A stretch of 64,000 nucleotides of DNA from Pyrocephalus nanus (taxonomy: Eukaryota; Chordata; Aves; Passeriformes; Tyrannidae), in NCBI GenBank assembly GCA_038380795.1, contig CM076270.1, positions 22,584,001 through 22,648,000 on the forward strand. Reading direction: 5' to 3'. How positions within the stretch are numbered: the first letter of the stretch is position 1; each line of letters begins with the position of its first letter. A model generated the notes under the pieces. The model had not been told where the DNA came from. It searched no databases and saw only the letters and a list, made by a program, of their open reading frames with translations. The position numbers were made by a program, and so were the translations under genes. Positions 1 through 13,200 of the stretch are shown piece by piece.

Positions 1-3000
1 AATAAGGGATCACCATTTACGTGTTTAAAGTACAATGTTCGTTCACAATGCATCAGCTCTTTAACTGCTTCACCAAGAAGCAGCTGTGGGAGGAGGGAGC
101 ATGCACAGCAGCTGGAAAAGGACGAGGGATGATTTGGAGCTGTTTGGCTTCCATCACTGCTCTTCTATTTAGTTTCATCTGCCTGTGTTTTGATCTCAAA
201 CTGCTAAGATAGATGTAAATCACACATGGCTATCCACCCCTATCAAGATATCGGAGGAATTCAAGACCATTCTGCATCATGTTCACCAGATGCCGATAAA
301 ATCAACAAAATACAAGCTTATTTCCAAAATACCGACATCAGAACAAATATTAACCTTCGAGGAGAAAAAATATTTACAGTTTTCAACGTACAGCTTCCTA
401 AACAAACTAAATTCCTCTTTATCCGTTTGATTTTGCTGTTTCTCAGAAATCTGAATGTCATTATGTGTAAAATAAGGAAATATAAACGGTTACTAAAGAA
501 TTCATCAGCCTAACTACAGCTGCCATTTACTGGTATGGATCCAGCACACAGAAACAGCAAAGGCAGCAGAGGTGAGACCTCCCCCTATTTGCAGGGTAAA
601 TCTGCCCAAAAATCCTGCAGGACCCCACCCCAGACATGCCAGCCATCCTGCTTTTTGAGATTCTTGAAGTGACACACAGTAGATTAAAAAGTTTCCTTTG
701 TTTGAAAGGGTTTTTAGTACACCCAACTTTAAATGCTAAGGTTTCCTTACCTGTATTCCATTTTACATATACAGTCAAGCAATTAACTCTTTAGTACTCA
801 TCACTTCCCTTTGTTTTTTAAAGGGTAACAAATGTTTTTTTGTTCTGCAGTTTAGTTGACACTATTAAAAAAAAAAAGGTCTGTGATCTGCAACACAGGA
901 AAGTGGACCAAATGCTAAAAATACCATAGCACATCAAAGCATGAGGGGATGGTACAGTGTGCCTGTGCTTTGCAAGCAAAGAAGTCAAAAAGAGAAACAG
1001 GGTAAATGTAGCAGGTTAAAGAAAGGCAATTTTTTCAATTTTAACAAAGTAGTTCCCACCTCTCTAAAATCCTAAGGATTTAAATTAGTCACTTTCATTA
1101 TCCCCGGGTGAAAATGGTTCAGTTTGAATTTACCATCACTGCAAAAGGTGAGTATTGTTCATTTTCCCCTTCATGTAGCAATGGCACAGATCTTCCTTCC
1201 CACCAAAAGAAGGAACACATTATCTAACTGGCATCTAAGAGACATTTCAAAGAGCTGTCCTACCTCTTTCAGGGACTGTGCAGCTGAGCTGTGTGCTGTG
1301 GGTCGTTTTTGTGAAATACAACTGTACTCTGAAAGGAAAATCTTGTGGATAAATTCCAAAATCAAAAAAAAAAAAGTAAGATAACATTGTCTTAACCTCA
1401 ACTGAGCGAACAACTTAGTTAGTTTATGTCCTCATTATTCCAAAACACTCTGTTCCATAAATGCTGTATTTTGCGATTTTGAAGTAACAAGTAATTCAGA
1501 ATTTGTGATCAGGAATTACAGGAGAGGAATCAGTAACTATGACAGCACAAAGTGTTCTGAGGAACTTAAAATTAATCCCATCTTTCAGAGACCACTCAGC
1601 CAACACCCCCACCATTTACCTACAGTGCCTGTTCTCCAGGGGTTAAATTCTCTTTTCTAACATAGCAATCTTCTCTTCAAAATGAAGGCCAGCTTGCTGA
1701 AGATTAATTACCATCCAGTGTTTTAATCTAAAAGATTCCCTCACTGACACACATCAGCTGTCACTTGAGGTGTCTTTGCATCTCTGGGGCACAGCACAAG
1801 TCCCAGCTCCAGCCATGGCATTTCAAGCTCCTCACCTCCCTTCCACTCCTCTGCAGTCACTCACAAACTGATCAACAGCCAGACCCCAGCTCAGATACTC
1901 TGTAAGAAGAGAAACCACCTCAATCTTCTACCTCACATCTACACTTCCTGAGGTTCTTTTACTCCCTCAACCAACAGAAACGTCTTCTCCACAACTCTGG
2001 GCACTGCTTTTGCACAGGAATGTTACTAGAGATGGACAGACATCCAGTATCTTGGAAGGAGAATGAAGAGGGGTCTGGTTTTTAAGCCTACAGTTCAGTG
2101 AAGTAAGGGCAAAAGGAACCCATACAGTCCCTGGCCTGGTCTCCTCTGCTCCGTGTTTGAGCTTCTCATTCCTTCAGGGAGCTGTGCACAGACCAGTTAA
2201 ATATTTTATTGACTGGCAAACCCAGCTTATGGAGTCCCTGCCCTACAGTTATGTCTTAACAAATATTTGTGCGCCACACTGAGAGCCAGACCGCTGAAAC
2301 TGGACAGGAACCACGGCTGATTGATACGTAATTCTCATTTTTTCTAATCACACAGTAAGCATGTCCAGCCCTCAGGTGCCCTAGTGAGTTAAACATGGAT
2401 AACTTACACAAGCTGGGGGAGGTGGGGTGAGGGGGGAGAAGGAACACAGTCAGTTAAAGCTGTAGATGTTCCCAGCCCCTTCCTTCCTATATAACACACA
2501 TCATCAGAGAGTTCAAATGTGCAAGTACCCTCCAACAGCTCTACTGGCTGTGAAGTGCACAACCTAATTCCATTCTTCCTGAAGCCTATCTTATTTGGAA
2601 ATTTAACAGGTCGTTTCTTCCACATCCCCAGCTTCCAAAAAAAAAAAAAAGAAATAAAAAAATAGAATTTTACAACAGTTGACAAAACGTACACAGGCAA
2701 ATCTTCTGTGAGGCACCACCAGAACGGAACCTTTCGCCTTCCAGCTCACCTGTGGCTGACACCAGATCTTCTAACCAGACTCCCAAATTATTACAAGCAG
2801 TTAAACACACACAGACTTTCACTGTCTCACCTACTTGATCAAAAACTACTCTGAAGAAAATACACTTTGCAATTACCCAAGGTTAAATCTCTAATAATAG
2901 TCTTCAGAGAACATGACCTAGATATGTCAAACATGATCAGAGAGATATATATCAAGACATCTTTTAGTTAGTTAAGAGTGCCAGGCTTATTTAAATTTCC

Positions 3001-4904
3001 TTTATCTGTTCACACCTTGGCTTTGTTAAATTTCCCATCCTTTCTGTAAGAGAAGAATAAAGCTGTTAAACTTGAGAATCTTTTTCCTTTTTTTAATGTT
3101 ACCGACGTCTCTCCTTTACTATCTCTACTTCATGCAGTCAAAATAATAAACACCACAATCACCATTTATGAAAACTCCCAAATTATCTAAAAATAGCATA
3201 ATGCCATTCACTTTTGTGAATAGGTACTCTAGCATGTCAGGTCGTGTACAGATGACCAAAAGCCAGTTTTTAGCACCCTGTACTTAATTCAGATTCACAC
3301 CTGTGGTTTACTGCAGTGGTCGTGACAGGGATGCTACAAAACAAAGAGTTCAGGAAAGGAAAGCTGGAGGCAAATTGTGCTTACCTTACCAAGCACATCC
3401 TCCTGTTAAGGTCAGCAGAATATCCAAACAGCAAAACAAAATAAAATCTAATCACAAGTAAGGAACATATGTGCTTCCTAAACAGAGGGTCTATTCCAGT
3501 AATAAAGATCAGAAGAAAAATGCAGAAGTAAAAACACGTTCAGAAAACTGCAGTACCATGCAAAGTGAGTGCCTCTGACTCCCTGGGTACATCCAGGCTG
3601 TCCACATTTCTCTGTACTCATCCTTAAACTTCCAAGTATCACCATCCCAAATCCCTTCACACCACAAACACCTTGCAACTCTCTCCATCCTCATCATCAC
3701 ACCATAGTTTCTCTGTGTTCCCCCAAGTCGTTTCTCTCTCTCATTTCCATCTCCTTTCCATCCCAGCTTCCACAGCTGCTCCCAAATCTGCACCTCAACT
3801 TCCCCACTGTCTTAAGTCAGCAACCCCCAGTTTTCCTTCCAGCCACAGCACAGCTCCCAGGAACAGCTTTCCCCTCCCTTTTCCTCTCTTAGGAGTGCTG
3901 GATTGTGTAACTGTCAATCAAATGCAGTTTGCAGTTTTCATTGAGACCTGGCACAGAGGTTAAACCTAAAACCAAATTAGTTTTGGAAAACAGTATCTGT
4001 TTCTCTTCCATATCACTGGACATTAGGATTATTTTTTTACAGCTTATGTGACTTAATTTACACAATAATCAGTTCTGAACAGATCCGCTTTCCAAGCTTC
4101 AAAAAACTGGAAAAAGCCACCCCACTTTCTTCACAAACAAGCTATTATACTGGTAGTGCAACTTACTCAAAAGTACATTCAAGTACGTTTACTTTCAGCA
4201 CTTGTACTCACTTGTATTTATAGAGTCATGAACAGTCTACAGTCCTAATGAATACAAAAATTTTAGCTAATATAAAGCAGTCCTGAAAAAATGCAACATA
4301 CTCAAGATATTGGTCAAATAACATTCCCACTTCACAGCCGCTTGCAGCATTTTATTTGAGTTGTAATTCTATATTTATGAGTGTTATCTAAGGAAACGCA
4401 TTATCTCCCTACAGTAGCTAGTTAAAAATGAGCATCATCCTCACCCTGCAATGTCCTGTTTCATTTTTAAATTTCAACCACATTCAGAAACCAGTTTAAA
4501 CATTAATTAAATGTGTGCTAAAGAAGTCCCAGATAGTACTTCATAATTATCTGAATTTGTTTATAAATCATTCAGTTTCAATTTCTAAGCCAGGAAGACA
4601 AAAGAGAAACACCTAAAGCCATTAATTATAAGTTTGTGGTCTTGTTAAACAGAAGAACTGCAAATACACAAGTATGTGGAGGCACAGGCTCAATTTTGGC
4701 AAATAATTAGCTATGGGAGAAAAGTGGTGTGTGCATACAGTAAGAAATGCACTGTTTTGTCTACAGTAATACCCATAAAGCATGGAAAACTTTCATAACA
4801 TACTGGTATTTACCTTGGTGGTGACCCAAAATTACAGAAACTTCTGTTCTTCAGTTCTGGAAACAACCTTCCCCTAGAAACTTAATTTAATTGTACAAGT
4901 CTCA

Positions 4905-4962
4905 TTTTGGCACCCTTATGGGTCTTTTCCAACTCAGCATATTCCAGAGTTCTACGATTTGC
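4905..4962 (+). mobile_element. CR1 LINE 3'-end remnant
   Basis: The sequence TATGGGTCTTTTCCAACTCA followed by ATATTCCAGAGTTCTACGATT matches the typical CR1 3' end (…GGGTCCCTTCCAACTCAG… then ATTCTATGATT repeats) with substitutions. It is short and old. Confidence 0.55.
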
Positions 4963-5689
4963 TGTGTTTCTGTTGTTCCACCTTAAAGTTTTTTAACTTG
5001 AGAAAAAGAACCCAACTATTTAAAACTAATGAAAAAATAATAAAAAAAAAAAAAAAGAAAAAGCAAGTAGGTACCTAGGTACATGACACAAGAACTACAT
5101 GAGTATTTTTCTGTTTACCATCGTGTGTATTTTCATGAGACCCACATAAATATTTAGTTTTTCCTTAAAGAGTGTTTTGCTTTAACTGCATACAGGCAAA
5201 AGGTCTAACAACTGTATAGATGCCATCGTGCTGCATTCCCATTGTACTGTATTCCATTTTCTTACATCCCAAAACGGCCCAAACCACCCATGCACTGGGT
5301 AAAACAGGCACCATCAAAGCTGCAAGTGAGCCAAGTTACCACTTGCTTACACTACACATATTCTATTTGGTGTTACTAGCACTCAACTTTCCGGAGTTCT
5401 CAGACTCATCAACAAAATGGAAATGAGGCTTTGAAGCTTCAGAGATCAAAGCCACGTACCTGGATTCGTGGTACTATCCTACTACAGCCTTTCCTGCTTC
5501 TCCAGAGCCAACATCTCATGGTTTGCTCTCTGGAATATCTTTTGACTACATGCTCAGAACACAGCCATCAGCAGTTCATCTTCGAAGCCCCTGCTCATTC
5601 CAGGAGCCTTCTCACAGCAATCCCAAAAGCAGGACCCACAGCAGATCCACAACATCTGCTCATCTGCAGGATTGCATTTCTGTGCCAGG

Positions 5690-6662
5690 GTTTTGGTATT
5701 GGGGGGCTTCTCTGGGAAGCTGCTGGAAGCTTCCCCCATGTCTGAGAGGGCCAATGCCAGACAGCTCCAAGAAGGACCTGCTGCTGGACAAGGCCAAGCC
5801 CATCACTGACAGCGGCAGCAGCTCTGGGGTAACGTATTTAGGAAAGGGGAAAAAACATTGCACAACTGCAGAGAGAGAGAGCAGTGAGGATATGTGAGAC
5901 CACCTGGACATGTGAAACCACACTGCAGACCCCAAGGTCAGTGCAGGAGCAGGAGGAGGAGCTCCAGGCACATGGAGCACCCATGGAGGTCCATGGCAGA
6001 GCAGATATCCACATGCAGCCTGTGGAGGACTCCACACCGGAACAGGAGGATGCCCTAAGGAGTCTGAGACCCTGAGGGAAACACACACTGGAGCTCCTGG
6101 CAGGACTTGTGAGCCTGTGCAGAGAGGAGACCACGCTGGAGCAGATTTCCTGGCAAGACTTGTGACCCCATGGGAGACCCAGCTGGAGCAGTTTGTGAAG
6201 AACTGCAGCCCACAGGAAGGACTCACATTGGAAAAGTTTTTGGAGGACTGTGTCCCATGGGAGGGACCCCACACTGGAGCAGGGAAGGAGTGTGAGGAGT
6301 TCTCCCCCCAAGGAGTGTGATGAACTGATCAAAACCCCCATTCACATACCCCTGTGCTGCTGGGGGAAGGAGGCAGAGAAATGGGGAGTGAAGTTAAGCC
6401 CAGGAAGAAGGGAGAGGTCGGGGGAAGGCGTTTGAAGACTCAGTTTTTATTTCCTATTGTCCTACTCTGATTTGATTGGTAATAAAAACTGATTACTTCA
6501 AGTGCAGTCTGTTTTGCCCATGAGAGTAAGTGGTGAGTGATCTTTCCCTGCCTTTATCTCACGAGACTCATAAGCTTTTTATTGTATTTTCTCTCCCCTG
6601 CCCAGCTGAGGAGGAGAGTGATAGAGTGGCTTTGGAGGGCACGTGGTGTCCAGCCCACCACA
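5690..6662 (+). mobile_element. Solo long terminal repeat of an endogenous retrovirus (bird type)
   Basis: I recognise this as an LTR common in bird genomes, though I cannot name the family with certainty. In plus orientation it has a TATA-like TATTTA at 5835-5840, a long stretch of degenerate modules built on 'CTGGAGCAG...GGACTGCAGCCCATGG' (about 5930-6300), a polyadenylation signal AATAAA at 6481-6486, a U5-like segment, and a terminus ending CCCACCACA at 6662. The left boundary is uncertain and lies somewhere near 5640-5700. No gag, pol or env coding sequence adjoins it and no second LTR was seen, so it is a solo LTR. It is visibly diverged from the form I remember. It lies in the IRS1 3'UTR intron in the opposite orientation to IRS1. 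Short frames inside it are not genes. Confidence 0.6.
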
Positions 6663-9600
6663 TCTAGGCATGCAAAACCCTAAGCAGGAGGAAAACACCT
6701 CTCAGGGCTGCCCAGCTCTTTCCCCTCCCTTTCTCCCTGTCACAGGCTGCTGTTTCCCAGCATGGCCTGGCGACTGCAGCATCGTGGCCTTCCAGCTACA
6801 GCACAAAAGTCCACTCATCAGAGAGGATCCAAGCACCAAAGAGTCACCAGCTAGGCCAGACACACGTAACAGTACCCAGTTGTCTGAAGGAGAGGTAAAT
6901 GTTTGGTCAGGAGAGCATTCAGAACTGCATTGAAACTACTGCACTTTTAACAGGATGGGAGAAGAGAGCCAGGGCAGGGCCAGCTGTTTGGAAACAGCCA
7001 AGAATTTATGACAGGGAAGGCAACGGGATTGGAAAGTGCAGAGGAATGCTGTGGGTGCAAGACAAATGGTTTTCAATTAAATTTGGGAAACAACATGATT
7101 ATTTCAGCCAGTATCCTTAATGTTAGGAGGAATAACTACACTTGAAAGAGGTTAAAAATACTCCAGAATCTAATGCCTGAAGAACTTTGAGGCAGCTGGC
7201 AGGGAAGGACAGGGAAGCAGGGAAGGGGAAAGGAGTTAGCTAGCTTGCAGTAAAGCAGCCAACATTTGGGGTCCTTGTCTTGTAGACTGCAAAACCAGAA
7301 AATTCCACAATGGATAACACAAGAGTTATGCACATAGTTTTGGCCTTTGGGATGGGATGGAAGGCTGCTCTATGGAGAGGGGAAATAAAAAAGAGCATCC
7401 CTTTGCCAATTCTGAGATTTAAAGTGCACAGAAAAACCCACGAAAGAGACGGAGAGTAAAGAAAGGGTACGTAGTACAGCCCTGCCCATCCCTGCAGCTT
7501 CATCTTCCCTTCCCAGCTCCAGATGTTTTCACCTCTCAGCTGTACCTGCAAACATAGAGAATACCTTTTCCTTCCTCTTTCACGCTGCTCAGACACCGAG
7601 AAGCAACAACCACAAGCTCCCCACCCTCAGCCAAACAGCCTCACCTGGCAGGAGGAGCACAGGGGAAGCTGACCCAGACTGGACAGCCTGGCTGCTTGCT
7701 GGGAAGAGCAGGCAAAGCTTTTGGGAAACTGGAGCACCCCTACTGCACCTGGAGTCTGCACCTTCTGGCTGAAGGTGCTCAACAACTTTTTCAGGCATGT
7801 GCAAACAGACCGCTTGCAGTCCTGTGCATCACTCACCTCCAGGCACGTTTTCCCAAGGTATAACCTATGTGGGCCGACCCCCCTGGCAAAACTAAGTTTC
7901 ACCTCCAAAGCAAAAAAAATACAAGGACGTGTCAAAAAACAGCTGTAAAAAACAGCTGTTTGTTCAACATAGCCAAAACATCATTGGGTTTCTTTCCTTA
8001 ACATGCTCAACAGATGGGCTAGTTGGGCTGAATGTTGCAAGGAAAGTTTCAGTTCACGGCAAGAAATCTGGGAAATAAGAGCCTAAAGGGTTAATGTCTG
8101 AGAAAGCTACAAGCAACTAACAGAGCTTTATAGTGGGAAGGGAAAGGGAACAGCCATGGCTACAAACTCCCCATATAATTACAACCTGATTCTTTCCCTG
8201 CCTCCCAGAAGAAGCTGTGCTTGCTCAGTCCAATCCTAATTTCGGGAAATAAGAACCAACTTCAAACAGCAATTACTCTATTACACACTACTTTTTACAA
8301 TGCTGCCCTGAAAAACATCTGCATGGTATTTTTCAGCCAACTCTTATACTAGGTTTTCCCTATCCCAATCTTTTCACTGAACAGCACAATCACAGTAGGC
8401 ACCTATCTACCACCACCATGGAGAACACTGCCAGAGCTTTTATCTTAAAGATGATACATGGTTCAATTAAATAAGTTCTCTGTAGCAAAAGGAAAGCAGT
8501 GCAATTGGGAAAAAGCAAACAGTTATGGCATTGCTCCCCCCAAACCTGCCTTCTCCTGCCCCTGCACACAGACTTGCCACCCAGTCCCAGCACAGCACAA
8601 GCAGGAGGGAACAGTGATGCTCCCACCAAAGTGACTGCACAACTTGCTGCACCCTCTGGCAAATTCCCTCCTGAAGAGTTCAGAACACCAACACTCTCCT
8701 AAACAGATATGAATTACCAGAGTAACAAGAGGCAGCCCAAAAACAGCCTGGATGGGTTCTTGCAAGTGCATTCCAGCACAGAGAAAAGCTGTGCCTGTGC
8801 AAGTTTGTGCACATTTGGCCACAAGCAATGTATGGTGACAGTCAGCACACTCCTATCAGGTGGCCACAAAAGTAATCATTTCCTACCAGTTACCATTTCA
8901 ACCAGACCATCAATATTTGCATTTACCCTGAACTTTGAAACTGACCTGGTCATCACAGGCCACCTAAGACTAACACCTAATATTGCATTGCTCTAACAGC
9001 AACAGCAGCAAGTGCTAAGTAGCAAATGTGAAGAGACTGTTTCGCTTTTGTTCAGGTTATAAGGTTGGAAAACGTTTAAAAATGGTGAACGTAGAATCCC
9101 AGGCGTGGTACCAACACCAGCCCTAGAGTGGTGCAGAGCAGAGTGAACAAGCAATACAAACAGTAAGGTTATTAAACTTACGATGTAAACAGTGGTAAGA
9201 TTCATCTCCCCAATGTCATTGCACGTATTCATAGTAACTACTTAAGCTACCGTGATTGCTGCTGCTCGAGTATGTAGTAAATCTCAATTGCTCGCTCAAA
9301 TCGAGAGACAAGATTAACTAGATAACTATCTGCTGGTGCTGGTCTGCTGCTGAAGGTGAAAACACTCTTCACCCTTCTCACAAGAGGGCTCACACAGGTG
9401 CATTGGCCTTTCTGAGCTCAAAACAAGATATATTTGTTATGTGCTGCATGAAGCTCCCACCCAACAGAAACATCATACCGCTTGCAACAATGCCCCTACT
9501 CATCTTACACATCTGTAATCAACGTGCAACAGCCTGACAGAAGTTCTTCCTGAATTAAAAATTAACAGCTTCAGGAAGAAACAGAACACATCAGTCAATG

Positions 9601-10252
9601 CCAAGGACACAGTTCTTAAGGCCCATTTCTTATGCTGTTTGTAACACTGTGGTGGGTTGTGGGACAGCCACACTTAGTATCAACTCAAACACAAGTGACA
9701 GATGCAATGCTCTTAAGACTTTGAAGGCTGTTTTCAAATTCACAGCACCTTCCACCAAAACTGAATTAACACTGGTCACGGCCCCGCGAGGTGGAGGCTG
9801 TTAGTCGTGTTCTGCACACGGGAGAACACGTGCTGGCACGGTTCGCTGCTTTACCCTTGGCCACAAGCGTGATTACTGGCCAAACTAGGATTACAACAGG
9901 AGATTTCTGTTTCCAGACCGAAACCAGAGGTAACTCTCTTTCACACCCGCACACTCTGGAAACACATCTAATTCTGCAAAGTAAAGAAACGCGGCAACAC
10001 GATACGCAGGGTATTGTATCCCCAGCCGAACAGGAGCATCCAAGCGTGCTTTGGAAGCACTGCCCGGCCCACGCAGGTGCGGACCAGCAGCTGGACACCC
10101 GCAGGGATGCTGTGCTTCTGGTCGCTTTTGACACCAAAACACGCTGCAGGGAGGCCAAAAGGCACAACGAACACAACCCAACGCCTGGCACTCCCGCAGC
10201 ACCCCCCGGGGCTGTTCAACTCCCCGAACGGAGCCACGGCTCGTCCCGGCTC

Positions 10253-10257
10253 ACCTT
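10253..10257 (-). other. IRS1: Splice donor of IRS1 exon 1
   Basis: The minus strand reads AAG at 10257-10255 followed by GTGAGC from 10254. It is a near-consensus donor lying 23 nt after the last base of the TAG stop at 10280-10278, the same relation known in mammalian IRS1. Confidence 0.65.
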
Positions 10258-10277
10258 CCCCGGCAGGCGCCCGGCTC

Positions 10278-13200
10278 CTACATCTCCTCCCGCTTCTGGA
10301 AGCTGATGCTGGCGTACGCGCTCAGGTCCTCGCCGCAGTGGCCGCTCCCTCGCGGCTGCCCGGGGGGCTTGGGCGGCAGCGGCTGCTTCGCCTCGGCAGG
10401 GCCGTGCGGGTGGTGGTGGCGGCGGTGGCCGCAGTCCCTCACCAAGTCCAGGTCGATGTAGTTGAGCCCGTTCTCCAGGGCGGGCGCACCCCCCGGCTCC
10501 CTGCGGGCGGCCGCCTCCCCCGCGCCGGGCCGCAGCCACACGTTCTCGAAGGAGGCCGAGCTGTGCCGCTTCACCTCCTCGGCGCCCCCCGCGCCGCCGC
10601 ACGGGAAGGGCGCCCCGAGCCCGGCCGGCGCCCCGCGGGCGGCGCTCGGCGTGGACGAGAAGGTCTCGGAGCTGTGCCGCCGCCGGCCGCCCTGCGGGTC
10701 GGCGCGGATCACCTTGGCGCTCTGGTTGCGGCCGGGGCTGAGGCTGACGCGGGTGAAGGCGCTGCCCGCGCCCAGGCCCCCCAGCAGGGAGGAGGAGCGC
10801 GGCGGCGCCGCCGACAGCTCGGCCGGCGGCCGCGGCAGCTCCGGGGACGGCGCGGTGGCGGCCGCAGGCGGGGGCTTCTCGGGGGCGGCGCGGCCCCCCC
10901 GCACCTCGGCGTAGCTGAGCGGGCGGGCGGGCGAGCCGGGGGACGGGCTGTCGGCGCAGTCCGAGCAGGAGCCCCCGGGGGCCGCGGCGCCCCCCCGCTG
11001 CATCGCCACGTAGTCCCGGCCGGGCCGGGCCGCCCGCGCCGCTGCGAAGCCGGGCGGGCAGGGGGCCCGCGGGGGGCCCGGCTCCATGTTCATGTACTCC
11101 TCGGCCGCCTCGCCGCCCGGCGGCGGCAGGGCCATGCCCAGGGCGCCCGAGGGGAAGGGCGGCTTCTCGCCGGCGATGAACTCGATGTTGACGTACTCGC
11201 CGGGGCTCTTGGGCTCCGGGGGCAGCAGCAGCGGGGGCTGCTCGCGGGCCCGGGGCAGGGTGCTGGCCTTGGGGCCGCCCAGAGACAGCCGCGTGGGCCG
11301 CGCCAGGCGGCCCTTGGTCTGCACGGCCGTGTCCACCTTGCGGGGAGGCTGCGCTTGCGGGAGGGGGCCGCCCTCGGGGCCGCCGCCGCCGCCCAGGCTG
11401 TCGCTGCTGGTGGACGAGGACGAGTCCTCGGCGGCGTAAAGGAGGCGGCTGGAGCCGAGCGCGATGCGGGGCTGGGGGCTGCCTTCCTCGGCCACCCTGC
11501 CGCCGCCCCGCCGGTGCACGTGCTTAAAGGAACGCGGCAGCGAGAAGTAGGAGTAGATGGGTTTGTGGTGCGCTGCGGTGGCCGCCTCCTCCACCCCCGG
11601 CTGCCCCGCACCCCCGAAGTAGCAGTCAGGCGGGGTGCTGGTGGTGGAGCCGCTGGCTGGGGACATGTTGATGTAGTCGCTGCCGCCGCAGGGGAGCTTC
11701 CCTTCGTTGCTCTCCACCGAAAGTTTCGGGTGGTGGCCGGCCCCGTTTGTCCAGATCTTGCCGTATCCTGCAGAGCTGCTGTCGGGGGAGTAGCTGCCGC
11801 TGGGGGACATCATCATGTAGCCGTTGGAGTCCACGGTGGCTGGAGGGTGGCGGCCCCCCCTGCCGGGGTTGATGATCTGCTGTGGAGCTGACACACTTTT
11901 AGGGCTCATGGGCATATAGTCACCACCCTTGGGGGGCGCCCCACCGCTGGGCACAGGGGCTACACCCGGTGACATGGGCATGTAGCCATCATCAGTGTGA
12001 GGGGCGGAGTTGGTCCGATGATGGCCACTGTCCAGGTGGTGCATCTCCAGGCACTCCTCCGGGTAAGAGTGAGTGGGCACAAAGGCTGAGTGGCGGTAGG
12101 AGGGCAGCCGGCTGCTGCCACAGGGGTAAGAAGGCAGCATCTCCGTGTACTCTTCAATGGAGGCCACTGAAGACTGTGAGGGTGTCTTCTGGTGGGAGAT
12201 GGTGGGCGAAGTGCCTGCAGAGTGAGTCCGCTTCCTAAATGCCTTCTCCAAGTCGGCAACCTCCTCGCTACCACCTCGAGGACAGCAGGGTGTAGTAGGA
12301 TAGCGGGGCTGCTGCTGTGGGTGGCAGGTGCGTGGGATGAAGTGGCCATTGGGGGCTGCCAAGCTGCAGCAAGAGGAGGTGGCCTTCCCCCCCATACAGA
12401 TGTAGTTGAGGTCTTCGTCGCCCCGGGCTGGTGGGGTGTGTCCCAACGAATCAGGGGTCACACTGCGGAAAGAGCTGCGAAAGTCACACGGGCTGGAACC
12501 GTACTCATCAGAAGAAATAAATCCACCATCGCTAGGGGAGCCGGAAACCGAAGCACTGGACCTTCGTGGAAACAGGCAGTCTGAGGTGGAGCCGTGGCCA
12601 CTCGTGCTGCTGGATGACAGGCTGACTGGACTGGTGGCTGAAGGAGAGCAGCGCGAGGAAGGCATTGGGATGGAGCGGCTGTGGTTGAGTGGAGGATGGA
12701 GCCTGGAGTTGCCACGGTGTCTGTGCGAATGAGTCCGGTTAGCACTGGGACTAACTGGGCTACCATCCACAGAGGCAGGTCTTGACATTGTGCCTTCCCC
12801 ATCGCTCGATGCTCTAACCCGGAAAGAGCTGGGTTTGCCACCCGTACCTCCACCACCAGCAGGAGAAGTGGCCGTGACGCTCTCGGTCCTGGAGCGCCGA
12901 CTGAGGCCCACTTGGCTAGGTGGAGGGTTGTTAACATGGTGCCTGCTACGAAGGGGCACAGAGATGGGGTTGGAACAGTTGGAGGAGGACTGGCTCTTGC
13001 TGCGGGGCCGGAATTCCTCACTCATGGCTCGCATGGCCTCCAGGATAGTTTCGTGCATGTTCTGCGCCACCACTGAGTCATCCACTTGCATCCAGAACTC
13101 ACCGGGCCCAGTGACAGCTGAGCGTCCCACCTCAATGAAGAAGAAGTTCTCAGAGTGACCACAGCGGCGGATATTGAGCAGCTGCAGCACCACAGCAGCC

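Larger units (their letters stand above)
1..10254 (-). other. IRS1: IRS1 3'UTR intron (partial; acceptor and last exon lie beyond position 1)
   Basis: On the minus strand the sequence after the IRS1 stop reads GGGAAG|GTGAGC, with the proposed last exon base at 10255 and the donor GT at 10254-10253. Mammalian IRS1 has the same layout: the whole coding region is in exon 1 and a very large intron separates it from a 3'UTR exon. I therefore read 1-10254 as intron. No open frame here resembles a known protein. It holds a solo LTR at about 5690-6662, a CR1 3'-end remnant near 4905-4960, and scattered A/T runs (for example 2637-2650 and 5041-5054). Otherwise I see only unremarkable AT-rich DNA, somewhat more GC-rich at 7490-7880 and near 10000-10250. 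The intron assignment rests on one splice motif plus family knowledge. Confidence 0.7.

Noticed and set aside
5660..6341. Minus-strand frames of 167 and 204 codons
   Set aside because: They fall inside the LTR and run antisense to it. No retroviral or cellular protein is recognisable.
10014..11891. Long plus-strand open frame (625 codons) opposite IRS1
   Set aside because: It is antisense to the IRS1 coding exon in extremely GC-rich DNA where stops are rare. Its translation is Ala/Gly/Arg-rich with no recognisable domain.
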